Assembly: GCA_030686995.1 (NCBI GenBank)
Contig: CM060691.1
Span: forward strand, 85,991,055 to 86,055,054
DNA length: 64,000 bases
Source of the DNA: Artemisia argyi
Lineage: Eukaryota > Streptophyta > Magnoliopsida > Asterales > Asteraceae
Reading direction: 5' to 3'
Both the position numbers and the translations under genes were made by a program. Below, piece by piece: positions 1 through 11,274 of this stretch. The notes under the pieces were generated by a model. The model was not told the origin of the DNA. It ran no database searches and saw only the letters and a list, made by a program, of their open reading frames with translations. Each line of letters starts with the position of its first letter. The first letter of the stretch is position 1.

Positions 1-2000
1 GCATCATACTCAGCTTGTTGCTTTCTAGCAAGCTCTTCATCCTCTGCAATCTTTAATTCTCTAATCTGAGCAATAGAAAATTTTTTCTTTTTCTTCTTAA
101 CTTCTTTCTGAACCTTGATCCCTTTCCCTTTATCTTTTGGATCTAGCTCTTCTGATTCAGAAGTACTTTCAACATCTTTTTGTGCAGGCTCAGAAATATG
201 TATTCCTCCAATAGGTCTCCTCAAATTCATCATAACTTGAGCAATTGTTTCATCATCACTTGCAGTATGTACTCTTACTTCTTCTTGCTGTACAAAAGTA
301 GAAGGACCAGCTTCATCTTCATAGTTCATTGTTGAAGGTCCAGCTGTAGTGACTCCATTTTCATCAATATTCCTAGAAGAAGTACCTTACAAACTTATGT
401 TTTCTGCAGCAGTACTTTGAACACCAGCACTTTGAATGTTCTGTGCATCCACATCCTGCTTAACAATTTCTTGCTCATCATCTTCTTGCTCAGTATCTTT
501 TTCTTGTGCAATATTCACATCCTCTTGTGCAATATTCATATCCTCTTGTGCAATATTCATATCCTCTTCAATATAGCTTTCTGGTACAAAAGTCTTTGGA
601 CTTTCTGGATATTGCCACAAATGAGCATCTTCTAAATATTTAACCTCAGTATCATCTTTATCCAAATTCTCATGTTGATTCCTCCCCAATTTGGTAAATG
701 ATGACCTCCTATGCTTTCTTTTGGTTTTAGAAGACTTCTTTGAAGATTTTGACTTTGGCTTCTGAGACTGCTTCTTTTCTTTCACATAAAGCCTAAAATT
801 CTGAACAAGAGGCCAAACAAATTTCTTCAACCTTTTGAACTTCTGTCTTAGCTTCTTGATTTCAGCAGCCTGAGCATTAACAGTTGTCTTCATCTTCTCC
901 AATTCTTTAGTCAAATCAGAAAGACTCATAGCACCTTCAATTCCCTCATCTCCTCCAGGTGTTTGAAACCCACCTGTGGAAGTATAATCATTGGGAGTAG
1001 GTACCTGTGTATCCTCTGAAGCAGTACCTTTAGAAGAAGTACTTTGTGGAGAAGTACCTTGAGCAGAAACAGATTTATCCAAGGAAGCTGACTCTAAGGG
1101 AGTCCTTTCACTTGAAACACCATGCTGAGGAGAAACAATAGGTGGTGTAGGGGTATGTACTGAGGCAGAATGCTCAGCAGAATCAGGTTGATCATCATTA
1201 TTAGAATGTGCAGAACCACTATTGTTTTCTTCATCCCTAATAGCTTGAGCTACCTCTAACATATAAGCATTGAGAGGTGTATTCCTACCCGAAAAATTTA
1301 CTCCCTTATGAGACATAAAAGTGAACACTTTAGGTGGCATCCTAATGGTAGGTACATAATCCTGAGGTTTTGGTATCCCATCTAATGGATTCTCTAAAAG
1401 TAATTGTACAAATCTAGGATACATTAAAAAAGGTTTGCCAGCCTTAATATGAGTAAGCATACCTTCAAGGATCATGTATGAGAAATTGAAAGGTTGATTT
1501 GTAATAAGACCAACAAAGGCAGAAGCTATGGAATGGCTAAACTGATCCCAAGCAGTACTCTTTGGACTCAAACAATGAAGCAAAACATGTATTAGAAATT
1601 TCCAATGAGGACTAACCATAGCTTTCTGAAAAGTAAGCTTATTCAAAGGTCCTTCATACCCAATGTCTCTGAGTGTGTTCCAAATCTCTTGTTTACCAAA
1701 CAAAACAGAGCCTCCGTCATCATCAAATAACAGAGCTTCTCTGATTGTTGCTTCTGTAACACGAATAGCTCTCCCAGCAACTGTAGCAGTAATAATATCC
1801 TCCCCATCTTCATCCTGTGACCTTGCTGTATCCCAAAACGCTTGTATCCAAGGTCCAATAATCTCTGGGTTGACTAGGATTGAGTAACAGATGTTGGTTC
1901 CAGTGAGAAAGTCAATAATTCCATGAAAGTCAAGGTTATCTTGGGTTTTCTCAAGGTTTGCTATCATGTTATGTTTGGTGTTGGTTTGTCGATTGGCCAT
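1..2000 (-). pseudogene. Accessory sense ORF of element A, plant-transposon accessory protein, 3' end beyond window
   Basis: It starts MANRQTNTKHNMIANLEKTQ at a good plant start context (TCACCATGGCC). The N-terminal ~220 residues form a globular domain (FHGIIDFLTG, WKFLIHVLLHCLSPKSTAWDQF, FLMYPRFVQLLLE) that matches proteins I recall from Asteraceae retrotransposon annotations, sometimes labelled longin-like or putative plant transposon protein. No enzymatic motif is visible. After residue ~250 it becomes low-complexity Ser/Thr/Gln/Pro with QGTS/QST repeats, then a predicted coiled coil (LTKELEKMKTTVNAQAAEIK), a Lys/Arg/Ser-rich basic tract (KSKSSKKSSKTKRKHRR) that could be a nuclear signal, and a tandem Glu/Asp repeat (EDMNIAQ x3). 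An in-frame TAA at 387-389 interrupts it; the frame then stays open to position 1 (...DEELARKQQAEYD). The stop fits a CAA-to-TAA change. Function is unknown; it may act in trafficking or targeting of the element. Confidence 0.8.
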
Positions 2001-2562
2001 GGTGATTAGGTTTAGAGTGAGAAAAGTTATGATCGGTGAAAAGTAGGAATGAGTTTAAGTAACAAGAAAGGTGAATAAGGGTGAATAAAAAGAAAAGATA
2101 TGAGGTATGTAAGGATAATATACAAAAAATCACGGTTAATTAATAATTTTACCGTTATTTTTGGAAGTAATTATCCCTATATCTTTCGAAAGTTTGTTAG
2201 CCGCAAATGTGACCGTTGGAACAGTATCTGACACGTCAGCGTAACCTTAATAGCACCAAGCAGTACGTTCCATAAAATATGGAGCAGTACCTTCCGTTAT
2301 AAACCCACACAGAATGTTGACCAAAGTACTTTCCCAAAAAAAATCTTGAATGTTGACTATTTGACCAAAATATCTTTGAAAGTCAACCCTGATTAATGAC
2401 TATCTCCCCAAATTAATGCCCAAAACTACCATGGTAAGTGAATTTCAATACACTTCATTCAATGACCATTTACCTTTACTTTGCCAATAAAAGCAACTTC
2501 ACCAACAACAAATTTCATTCATCTTTTTCTTCACTATCAGAACACAAAAACTAATAAACACA
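2001..2562. promoter_or_regulatory. Divergent spacer between the two accessory ORFs of element A
   Basis: This 562-bp gap separates two ORFs that start back to back: the sense ORF at 2000 leftward and the antisense ORF at 2563 rightward. On the plus side a CCAATAAAAG box lies ~75 bp before the ATG, followed by a CT/CA-rich leader typical of plant 5' UTRs. On the minus side the leader is also pyrimidine-rich. The spacer contains copies of the element's AGTACTT-type motif (around 2260, 2283, 2325) and a TATAAACCC tract near 2300. The layout suggests a shared internal promoter region; that is inference from arrangement and base composition. Confidence 0.45.
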
Positions 2563-3018
2563 ATGAGTCATAACCCATTTATCAACATCTCCTCTGACTC
2601 TGAGGGCTCCACTGATTCAGAGATAAGCTACTACTCTAATTCTGAGTTTGAAGATCCAGGATGGTTGGACTACTTCCCTCCCCATGTTCAATGGATGAGA
2701 CCCAATGAATCTTCCTCATCACTAAGTGTTGCAAACTCTTCCATAACTGATGCAGCCAACACTACCAACAAAAAGCCCAAGAAGAAAAAATCTGTCCCTT
2801 GTTCATCTCTGGCTAATGAGCTTCCACATGCTTTGACTCAAGCCCTGGTATCAGCAATATAGAACATGAAGTGGCCTACTCCAAAGAAAGAGAGACCTCC
2901 CAAACAAGTTCTTGGCCTGGCTTGCCCAAGAAAGCAGGCTTCTTTTGATGACAAGAGAAAAACTGCTCAAAAGGGAAAGCATAACTATGAGGGCAAGGGA
3001 AAAAGGCCTATGGAGTAG
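2563..3018 (+). pseudogene. Antisense accessory ORF of element A (acidic, Ser-rich N-terminus, basic C-terminus)
   Basis: It is read opposite to pol. The N-terminus MSHNPFINISSDSEGS is followed by an acidic Ser/Asp/Glu stretch, then a Lys-rich patch (NKKPKKKKS). The open frame ends at an in-frame TAG (2860-2862) but continues for 51 more codons to the TAG at 3016-3018, with a tail rich in Lys and Gly (...EGKGKRPME). The ORF at 56153-55725 in element B sits at the same place and orientation after pol, begins MSSKPEIIDISSSSSS and ends DKGKGKMV with a matching VLGL segment before it. That parallel is the best evidence that this is a real gene family rather than a chance frame. The protein is ~150 residues, probably disordered and possibly nuclear. 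No known domain recognised. Confidence 0.65.
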
Positions 3019-3192
3019 GTGTGTGAAGCTTGGTAGTAGGTTGTGGTAGATGTTGGTTTGTTTAGTCTTTTGTTGTCTGTGTCTGTATCAGTAGCTTCGT
3101 AACAACAATGATGATGTATGAACTTTCTGAATGGTTGTTGTAAGAACTTGTAGAATGATGAATAAAATCTTTTCATTTGAATGATACATGTA

Positions 3193-3246
3193 GCCTCCCC
3201 TCAAATAATGACTAACTAATAACTACTAATGCCTCCCCTAAAAAAT
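3193..3246 (-). promoter_or_regulatory. Repeated AGGGGAGGC polypurine motifs just after pol of element A
   Basis: Two purine-rich motifs on the minus strand (3206-3193 and 3245-3231) both read AGGGGAGGC and lie directly after the pol stop. Element B has three similar motifs in the same place (55161-55209). They look like polypurine tracts used to prime plus-strand DNA synthesis, but no LTR starts here, so they would be extra or internal copies. Confidence 0.5.
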
Positions 3247-3249
3247 AGC

Positions 3250-6200
3250 TTACATATTAATCATACCAATACTCACAACTAAAAAGGTAAATCTTGAAAC
3301 ATCAAAACCCTTTGTGAGTAGATCTGCTACATTATCATCAGTATGAACTTTAACCACATTGATAAGCCTGTGTTCATAGCAATCTCTTATAAAGTGATGT
3401 CTAATCTGAATGTGCTTGGTCTTGGAATGATACACTGGATTCTTGACAATACAAATAGTACTCTCATTATCAATGTTGATAGGAGTCTTTTTGAAATTGA
3501 ATCCATAATCCAAAAGTTGATTCAGCAACCAAAGTACTTGTGCACAATAACTTGCAGCAGCTACATACTCTGCTTCAGTGGAGGAAGTTGCTGCAATTGT
3601 TTGCTTCTTACATTGCCATGACACTAATCTGCTTCCAAGGTACTGGCATCCTCCAGTTGTGGATCTTCTGTCATAGTTATCTCCATCATAATCACTGTCT
3701 GAAAAAGCTTGGAGATGGAAAGGTGAATCTCTAGGATACCATAAGCCTAGCTTAGGTTGTTGCCTAAGATACCTGAAAATTCTCTTGACAGCATTCAAGT
3801 GGGATACCTTTGGATGAACTTGATGTCTTGCACATAAACATGCAGCAAAAGTAATATAAGGTCTTGATGCAGTTAAATACATGAGACATCCAATCATAGA
3901 CCTGTATAGTGTGACATCAACATCTTCTCCTTCTTCATCTTTTCCCAAAGGTTTGTTAGTATCCACTGGTGTAGATGTAAGCCTAACAGTTGTGAAATTG
4001 AATCTCTTAAGAATATCTGCAACATACTTATCTTGACAAATATATATTCCACTGCTTGACTGTTGCACTTGAAGTCCCAAGAAGAATGTTAATTCTCCCA
4101 TTGAACTCATCTGAAACTCATTCTGCATAAGATCTTCAAATTCCTTCACCATCGATTGCTTAGTAGCACCAAAAATAATATCATCTACATACACTTGGAC
4201 AAGCATTATATCCTTCTTATCTCTTTTGATAAACAAAGTCTTGTCAATAGCTCCTCTCCTATAACCATGTTGTAGTAGAAAATTGGAAAGTCTTTCATAC
4301 CATGCTCTTGGAGCTTGATGAAGGCCATACAGAGCCTTGATTACCTTGTAGACTTTGTTTGGGTGTGCATGATCTTCAAAACCAGGAGGCTGTTTGACAT
4401 AAACTTCTTCTGTAATTTTGCCATATAGAAAAGCACTTTTAACATTCATTTGATATACAGGAAATCCCATATAGGATGCAAATGCCAAGAATAGCCTGAT
4501 GGCTTCAAGCCTTGCCACAGGAGCAAAAACTTCATCATAGTCTACTCCTTCTTCCTGTCTATATCCTTGAGCCACTAACCTTGCCTTGTTCTTGATAACA
4601 TTCCCTCTTTTATCTCTTTTTACCCTGAAGACCCATTTAGTTCCAATCAGTTTCTGTCCATCAGGTAAATCACATAATACCCAAACTTCTTGAAATTTAA
4701 ACTGTAATAGTTCTTCTTGCATAGCTTCCACCCAACTTTCCTTGGCTAATGCTTGTTTGATATTCTTAGGCTCTTCCTGAGATAGAAAACAAGCAAATAA
4801 ACACAACTTCTAATCCTTGTGATTCACCCTGTTTTACTTGTAGATAAAACTAAGTAAAGAAGTATGTTGTTGAGACATATTCTTAGCCTTAGTCCTTGTG
4901 AGCACCCCTGAAGCTGAGGGTCCAATTATGTTGGTAATAGGATGAGCTTTGTGAATTTTGAGAGTAGGAGTTGGTGAAACTTCAAGATTATCTTCCAAAT
5001 TAGTTAAATTAGGATCTTCATTAGAATTTGAGAAAATGCCTTCTTGATCCAATTCATCATCAGTATCTTCTAAAGTGATCTTGTTTGGATCATCAGTATC
5101 TTCTAAGTCAGGCATATTAGAATCATTAACAGCATCAGTATTTATCCAATTTGAAGTATCTAAAAGTTGAAAAGTACTTTCAAATGGATTAGCAGTACTT
5201 TGGGGTAAAGCACTGGCAGTGCCTTTTGCCTTCTTCTTTTTTGCTTTATAAGCTCTCCTTTGTTCATCTTCATAAGACTTAGCCATTGTTTCTTGAAAAA
5301 GCATCCTAGAAAGTTCATCTTGAATGGCTTGATCTTCATCAGATACTGGGATTTGTGGTGGAACAATACTTTGAGGATCAACAGTACTGTTAGGTTTAGC
5401 AGTACCTTGAGGCTCAGAAGTACTTTTCTTTTCTTCATTGGCATTATCATTTAGCTCATCTTCAGATCTTAAATTAACATCATGAACAATGTACTGTGCT
5501 TCTTCTTCAGTGGGAGCAGCTTGATTTTCTTCCCTTACAGGTACATAATTCATTGATGAAGACATTAAATCAAGATCAAACATCCAATCAGGACCTTTAC
5601 CTTTAGAATTTTCTTGTTCTTCCAGAAAATCAACATGAAGACATTCTTGAACCTTTTTGGTAGCCCTGTTGTACACTCTAAATCCTTTTCTATTGGTACA
5701 ATATCCCAATAAATATCCTTCATCTGACTTCCCATCAAATTTGCCCAAATTATCAGCAGTGTTTAAAATGGTTAGGGGACATCCAAAAGGTTTCATAAAC
5801 TTGATGCTTGGCTTCTTTCCCATGAGTAACTCATAAGGTGTCTTCATTTGAGGTTTAGTCACTGATACTCTATTCAACACATAACAAGCAACACTTACAG
5901 CCTCAGCCCAGAATGGAACAGGTAATTGAGAGTCTGCAAGCATTGTCTTTGCTGCTTCTATAAGAGTTATATTCTTTCTTTCTGCAACTCCATTTTGCTG
6001 AGGAGTTCTAGCAATACTGAAATCTCTTTTAATTCCTTTCTTGGCACAAAATTCATCCATTAGCTGATTCTTGAACTCAGTCCCATTATCACATCTAATG
6101 CCTCTAACCTTGAGTCTTAACTAATTTTCAAGTGCTATTATAAGATCATGAGTAGCATCAAAAGTTTCATCTTTAAAGCATAAACAAAAGACCCAACTAA

Positions 6201-6930
6201 ATCTGCTACAGTCATCTGTTACAACCAAGCAGTACTTCTTCTTGTTCAGACTAATAACTGAAACAGGTCCAAACAGATCCATGTGCAGCAATTCCAAAGG
6301 CTCTCTAATAGTTTTCTCATCAATCTTCTTACAAGAAGCCTTGTGCTGTTTACCCTTCTTACAAGCAAGACATGAGTGATCATTCTTGAATGTTTTAGAA
6401 GGTAAACCTCTAACTAAATTACCTCTGACCGGCTTATTGATGTTCTTGAAATTGACATGCCCCAATCTTTTGTGCCATTGATGTGCTTCTTCCATAGTTG
6501 CTCTTGCAATCAAACATCTTGCTCTTTCAGCAGAGTTTACATTCTTTAAGTCTATGCTGTACACATCATTAGTTCTTGGTGCTCTTAGCAACACCAAGTT
6601 TCTATCTTCTAACTTGAAATCAGGAGAAAGTATAAGACATTCTGTGTCAAAGAATAACACAGGGTACTTCTTATCACAAATCTGAGAGACTGACAAAAGA
6701 TTGAATTTGAGCTCCTTCACATATCTAACATCTTCAAAATCAATGTTTCCTGCCTTGATAGTTCCTTTGCCAGTTATTCTTCCTCCATCAGGATCATTCC
6801 CAAATGCAACTTTTCCTCCAAAATAAGCTTTAAAATTTGACAAGAGCTCCTTTTCTCCTGTCATACTGCCAGAGCAACCACTATCTACAATAAGATGATA
6901 TTTAAGCTCCTCCTCTGGGTTACCCTGCAT
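3250..6930 (-). pseudogene. pol: pol of element A: protease, integrase, reverse transcriptase, RNase H (dead)
   Basis: One frame runs from 6930 to 3250. Protease: active-site VDSGCSGSMTG near residue 16. Integrase: HHCC zinc motif (WHKRLGHVNF ... CLACKKGKQH), catalytic core with HMDLFGPV, VTDDCSRF and RCDNGTEF, and the glutamate in PQQNGVAERKN. Then an acidic Ser/Thr-rich linker with QST repeats. Reverse transcriptase: [20 protein letters not shown] and catalytic YVDD at 4191-4180. RNase [24 protein letters not shown], then IRHHFIRD. Three in-frame stops break it, at 6121-6123, 4834-4836 and just after that in the INT-RT linker; the first two are in contexts expected to hold CAG and CAA. The frame is otherwise well kept, so decay is moderate. 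All stops appear real in the sequence given; it cannot make a full Pol. Confidence 0.92.
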
Positions 6931-6947
6931 TCACATGAAAAAGGTTA
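6925..6947 (-). promoter_or_regulatory. gag stop and 3' splice-acceptor-like junction upstream of pol, element A
   Basis: gag ends HKSVMDWVPKNN then TAA (6947-6945). Immediately after is a T-rich tract ending GCAG/GG, directly before the first pol codons (GNPEEEL). Element B has the same order: VSNVY, TAA, a TTGTTGTTGTTGTAG/G tract, then pol. The shared layout suggests that pol may be expressed from a spliced RNA. No donor is identified. Confidence 0.35.
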
Positions 6948-9780
6948 GTTATTTTTAGGAACCCAATCCATTACTGACTTGTGTTCCCCTTGTGGAGTGA
7001 CATACTCAAAATTTTTGAGTATGTAATCACCACTGTCTTTGAAAACATGATCAAGAATTAAGGTTTTTGTTTCAAAACTGTTGGTTTATCATGATCAATT
7101 TTCCCTTTTTCACCCTTAACCTCTGAAAGTACTGGTTCTACCCCAGCACTACTTTCTTTCTTAACCCATTTAGTTGTAACTTTAGGAGTTGGGTTCTTGG
7201 TTCTAGTATCTTTTCTTGTGTTGTAAGACCTTCTAGGTTTGTAGTGGTTGAACCTTCTAGGTCTTACACTTGAGTGTTTGCTAGAAGCATCTTGGTTAGG
7301 GAACTTTCTATTAGTACTTTGTGAAGGTACTGAGGGTTTGGAGTATGACCTTTTCTGATGAGGGTACCTATAGTCTTTTGAGAAATTACTATGGTTAACC
7401 CTATTTGTGTAATTCAAAACTGGCTTGTTCTCCCTATGACTTGGTTGTATAGTTCTGGTCTTTGGATATTTACTTAAGTATTCTGAATGATAATCACAGC
7501 TTTAATCAAATGATGAGGATTATAACATACATAATAGACCTTTGGACCAATATCCCCAAATCCCCTTCCATAAGATTTTCTAAAATTAGCAGTATTTTGA
7601 AAGAATTTTCTTTGAGGTACTGCTGAGTGATCAGCAGTACTTCGAAAAGTGTTTGAAGGTACTGCTTGTTTTGAAAACTTGTTCTCATTAACCTTAGGTG
7701 CTTCAACAGACTTTTTCAAAGTTTCAGGATTAGATTTACTTTTAAGCTTTTTCCTAAACTCTAGATTATCTACACCATAACAGTCAACATCTTTTCTAGG
7801 TGGTTGAAAGCTACCTGAGGAATTAGGAACTGCATTATATCCCTTTTCTTTCTTAAATACAGAAGGTGTTGGACTAGGGTATTCCTCATCACTAGAAGTG
7901 TTTTCATCTAGACTTATGAACTCTTCATCACTAGTGGAGGTATCTACTGTAAGATTTAGTTCCTTGCCCTTAAATGGAATGCCTTCATTGCAATCATTAT
8001 CATAACCTAGACCTGTTTTAATATTTGATGTTCTTTGCTTTTCAACAAACTGAACATGTGACACACCTGCTTCATTCCACACAACAAGTTTTTCTAATAA
8101 CTTATCCCTTTCAGCAGTAACTTTCTCTAGTTCAGACACCTTACATCCTAGTTTCCATTCACTTAACTTAACTAGGTAATCCTATTGTTTATATGTTTCA
8201 GCCCATGCTACTTCATTGTTTTCATGTGTAATGATTTTGGTCTCCATTGACTCTAAAGTCAATTGATAACCAGTTATCTCAGCCCTAGCTTTTTGAAATT
8301 TATCTCTTTCAGCTACATATTCACTAAGTAACTTTTGATACATATCATTGCACTTAGAGCATACCTCAAAGCTAGTGGATGAACTTGGTGAAGCAGCTAC
8401 CATAGCAAGCTAAACAGGTGCTTCTTCAAACTCCATGCTCCAATCAAAGCTTCCTAAACCATCTCTTGGCTCCAAAGCAACATATCCAGGCTCTTCATCA
8501 AATGTTGTGCTCCAGTCTTCCAATGCAACCATTGAATAGGTCACAGGTTCATCATCAAACTCATTGGACCAATTAATCTCTGACAAATTCTCTTGAGCAA
8601 CCAAAGCTTTTGGTTTTGGTTCAGTAATTGGAATCTCTTTTCTTTCAGGCTTAGGTGGTTCAATCATCTTGTTTGCTTGAAACTTTGCAAATTTGCATTC
8701 CCTTGCAAAGTGAACAGTCCTTAGACAGTTGAAGCACTCAATCTTGGACTTATCAAATGTTATTCCCTGTTTAGCTTTGAAATTGATGCCTTTTCCTGTC
8801 TTATTCACATACTTCTTGATCCTTGCAGTGAGCATGGCAACTTGCCATCTGATATCAATTTCTTCCAAAGCATCATCATCTATCTGCAATACATCTTCTT
8901 GATAGGTGACAGGTAGAGATGCTTGTTAAGCAAAGAATGAACATAGAACTTCATCTGAGGTGGGGGTAATTGGTTGTGATGAATTGGTGGTGACCATAGT
9001 TGTACATGGAGCCTGTGTTTCAGTCACAGTACTTTGAACAGGATAAGCAGTACCTTTGTTGGAAGTACTGCTTCTATTTTCAAAAGAGACAAAAGCAATG
9101 TTTTGGGGTTTCTGATGTGTGCTTGAACCTGTAGTACCATTCATCTCATGCTCATACACTTTCCGATTGTTGTAGAGATCATCAAAGTCCATAGTATCTA
9201 GCTTAGGTTTTCCTCTGATCATAGTAGCAACTACATGCCATGCTGATGGCAAACTTCTCAAGAACTTCAAATTAGCATCTTCAACTGATGCCTCAACATC
9301 ATATAGTTCTAGCATACTCAGAAGATTTTGGAATCTTTCATAAGCAGAATCAAGACCTTCTCTTTCACCAATAGTGAAAGTTTCAAATTGTTGCTTCAGC
9401 AAATTCCTATGCATCTTCTTGGAAGCATCATTACCTCCAGACTTCTTCTTTATTGCAGCCCATAGTTGTTTGGCATCCTTGGCATCATGAAACTTTAATA
9501 AGTGGCCATCAGGAATAGCAGAAAGCAGTATGTTGAAAGCTTTGTCTTGATTTCTTTTGGTAGCAGCAGGTACAATAGGTTTTGGTGGTGTTGGTTGTCC
9601 AGGTACCTCTACTGGTTCATCAATTTGCATGTTACCATTGACAATCACATCCCACTGTGCATGGTCTGTGATGGCAATGTACTGCCTCATCTTCATGGCC
9701 CATAAATCATATTCTCCCTTCTTAACAATAGGAATTCTAACAGCAGTGATTGAGGGAGCAGGTGCAGCTTCTGTCGACAT
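6945..9780 (-). pseudogene. gag: gag of element A, two CCHC zinc knuckles, frameshifted
   Basis: It starts MSTEAAPAPS at 9780, only ~65 bp after the primer-binding site, so this start is the natural one. Residues ~20-230 are the Copia Gag (UBN2-type) fold: GEYDLWAMKMRQYI, LWAAIKKKSGGND, LKQQFETFTI, LKFLRSLPSAWHVV. The first knuckle is CFNCLRTVHFAREC (near 8735), and a second, degraded one is VCYNPHHLIK near 7530. Between them lie acidic tryptophan repeats (EDWSTTFDEEPG, FDWSMEFEEAPV) and a coiled coil. In-frame stops occur near 8923, 8407 and 8179, and frameshifts near 7500 and 7070. The C-terminal part is Arg/Ser/Tyr-rich (SKPSVPSQSTNRK). This Gag would form the virus-like particle and bind RNA; here it is broken. 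Confidence 0.88.
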
Positions 9781-9844
9781 CTTGAAGGATTTGTAGTGAA
9801 ATCGGTTTAAAGGTTTGTCTTCTTAATCAGAATTTCCAACACAT

Positions 9845-9856
9845 GCTCTGATACCA
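9845..9856 (-). other. Primer-binding site of element A
   Basis: Minus strand reads TGGTATCAGAGC, complementary to the 3' end of plant initiator Met tRNA. It lies two bases inside the LTR, as usual for Copia elements. Confidence 0.93.
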
Positions 9857-9858
9857 CT

Positions 9859-10396
9859 TGTTGGATCGATGTACTCTGATCAAACTACTTTTGTAGCTTG
9901 TAAATGTTTAATAATATTAAGTAAACTTAACACTATTAATATTGAAACACTGTTTAAACTTGTAAAGTATGCAGAATCTACTAACACAAAGCTTAAGAAG
10001 AACTTTTATATTAACCAAACTTTGAACCTGCTTTGTTACACATATTCACTAACAATCCCTAACTATTTATCGACTTTGAACAACTCTAAAACTTATAAAA
10101 CTTATATCGACTGATACCCCTTAAGGCTCTTTATACAGATAACCTTAAGTCAGTTTACAACATATAATCCTTGAACGGCAAGTCATTATCCCTAACTAAT
10201 TCTAGAATATTCGTTCAATATTACACATTAATCCTTAGCTAATATTTCACATAAGTCCTTGTTTCCTTCGAAGTACTTTAAGCATTCTTCAGTAACAGCA
10301 GTACTTTGACTTTTACCTTCAGCAGTACTTTGACTTTAATATGCATGCAGCAGTACTTTGACATACAGAAGTACTTTGATATTTAATATCCCAACA
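9859..10396 (-). repeat. LTR of element A (5' LTR in its own direction), 538 bp
   Basis: Bounded by TGTTGG at 9859 and CCAACA at 10396, a perfect 6-bp inverted terminal pair, next to the primer-binding site. The outer part holds at least four copies of GCAGTACTTTGA (10299, 10322, 10350, and a GAAGTACTTTGA near 10369) plus a weaker one near 10270. No coding content. Confidence 0.9.
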
Positions 10397-11223
10397 GAAA
10401 CTTTAGCCTTAGCAAGCGTCTCATGGATAAGAGATTGTATGACTAGCACAAAATCGTACCATTCAGAAAAATTTTCCACCCAAATATGTGAGGTTCGCCT
10501 TTAGATTTGATAGGAAAAGCATTTACTATTAGTGCTTATGAGTGTACCAGTAGCATTTAGATTCTAGAACTTGCGTTAGTGATGTATCCCGAGACCGCTA
10601 GTGAGACTACATTCGTGTAGTAGGATTTACTACATGATAAGAGGCATTAGGATCACCCTTGTGTTAAACCCGTATCATAATTACTTGACCATTTAAGTCA
10701 TATTACTTGGCTAGTTAAGTCAACTAATTTTTCCCACACCTTAGCGTTGTACTCATTTTTAGTACACAAAACCCCTAGTACACCCCTCCGAGCCTATCTT
10801 TTCGTTACTAACTTTAAGCATCTTATTTAAAGGAAGAATTTGTTACACCCCACTTAAATGTACAACCAAATCACCTTAGTCTTCCGTGTATGCACTCATC
10901 TTTAGTGCATTATTGTTATTTGTTTAAACCCTTAGTTAATTATCTAATTGATTACATGGTTGCTAAGTCGAGTCATATCCTTGTACATATTGTTTTGGCA
11001 CAATTGGGACTCATGGGTAAAGTACTAATTTTATGGAGTAATGGGGAAGAACATCATATTATTACCCCCATATGTACGTTAATCTTAAAGGTACTCCAAG
11101 TGTTTTGATTATCTTAATTCGATTCATTAGATTAGTTTATCGTAAAGTATGTAAGAATTCAAGTGTAAGGGGAATGTTCATTCCCTATGATGTATTATTT
11201 TGGATGGTAGGGTAACAGTGTAT

Positions 11224-11274
<51 letters not shown>

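Larger units (their letters stand above)
1..10396 (-). mobile_element. Element A: Ty1/copia (Sirevirus-like) retrotransposon, 3' end beyond window
   Basis: Reading on the minus strand, the order is LTR (10396-9859), primer-binding site complementary to initiator Met tRNA (9856-9845), gag (9780-6945), pol with protease, integrase, reverse transcriptase and RNase H (6930-3250), then an accessory region with an antisense ORF (2563-3018, plus) and a sense ORF (2000 leftward). INT before RT is the Copia order. The long accessory region after pol and the two-knuckle Gag point to the Sirevirus lineage. The second LTR must lie left of position 1. gag and pol carry several in-frame stops and frameshifts, so the copy is dead. 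The five bases beyond the visible LTR (GAAAC, 10397-10401) would be the target-site duplication; its partner is outside the window. Confidence 0.93.

Noticed and set aside
417..635. Plus-strand ORF of 72 codons
   Set aside because: It is the antisense of the repeated Glu/Asp region of the accessory gene; the Ile/Leu/His repeat simply mirrors EDMNIAQ.
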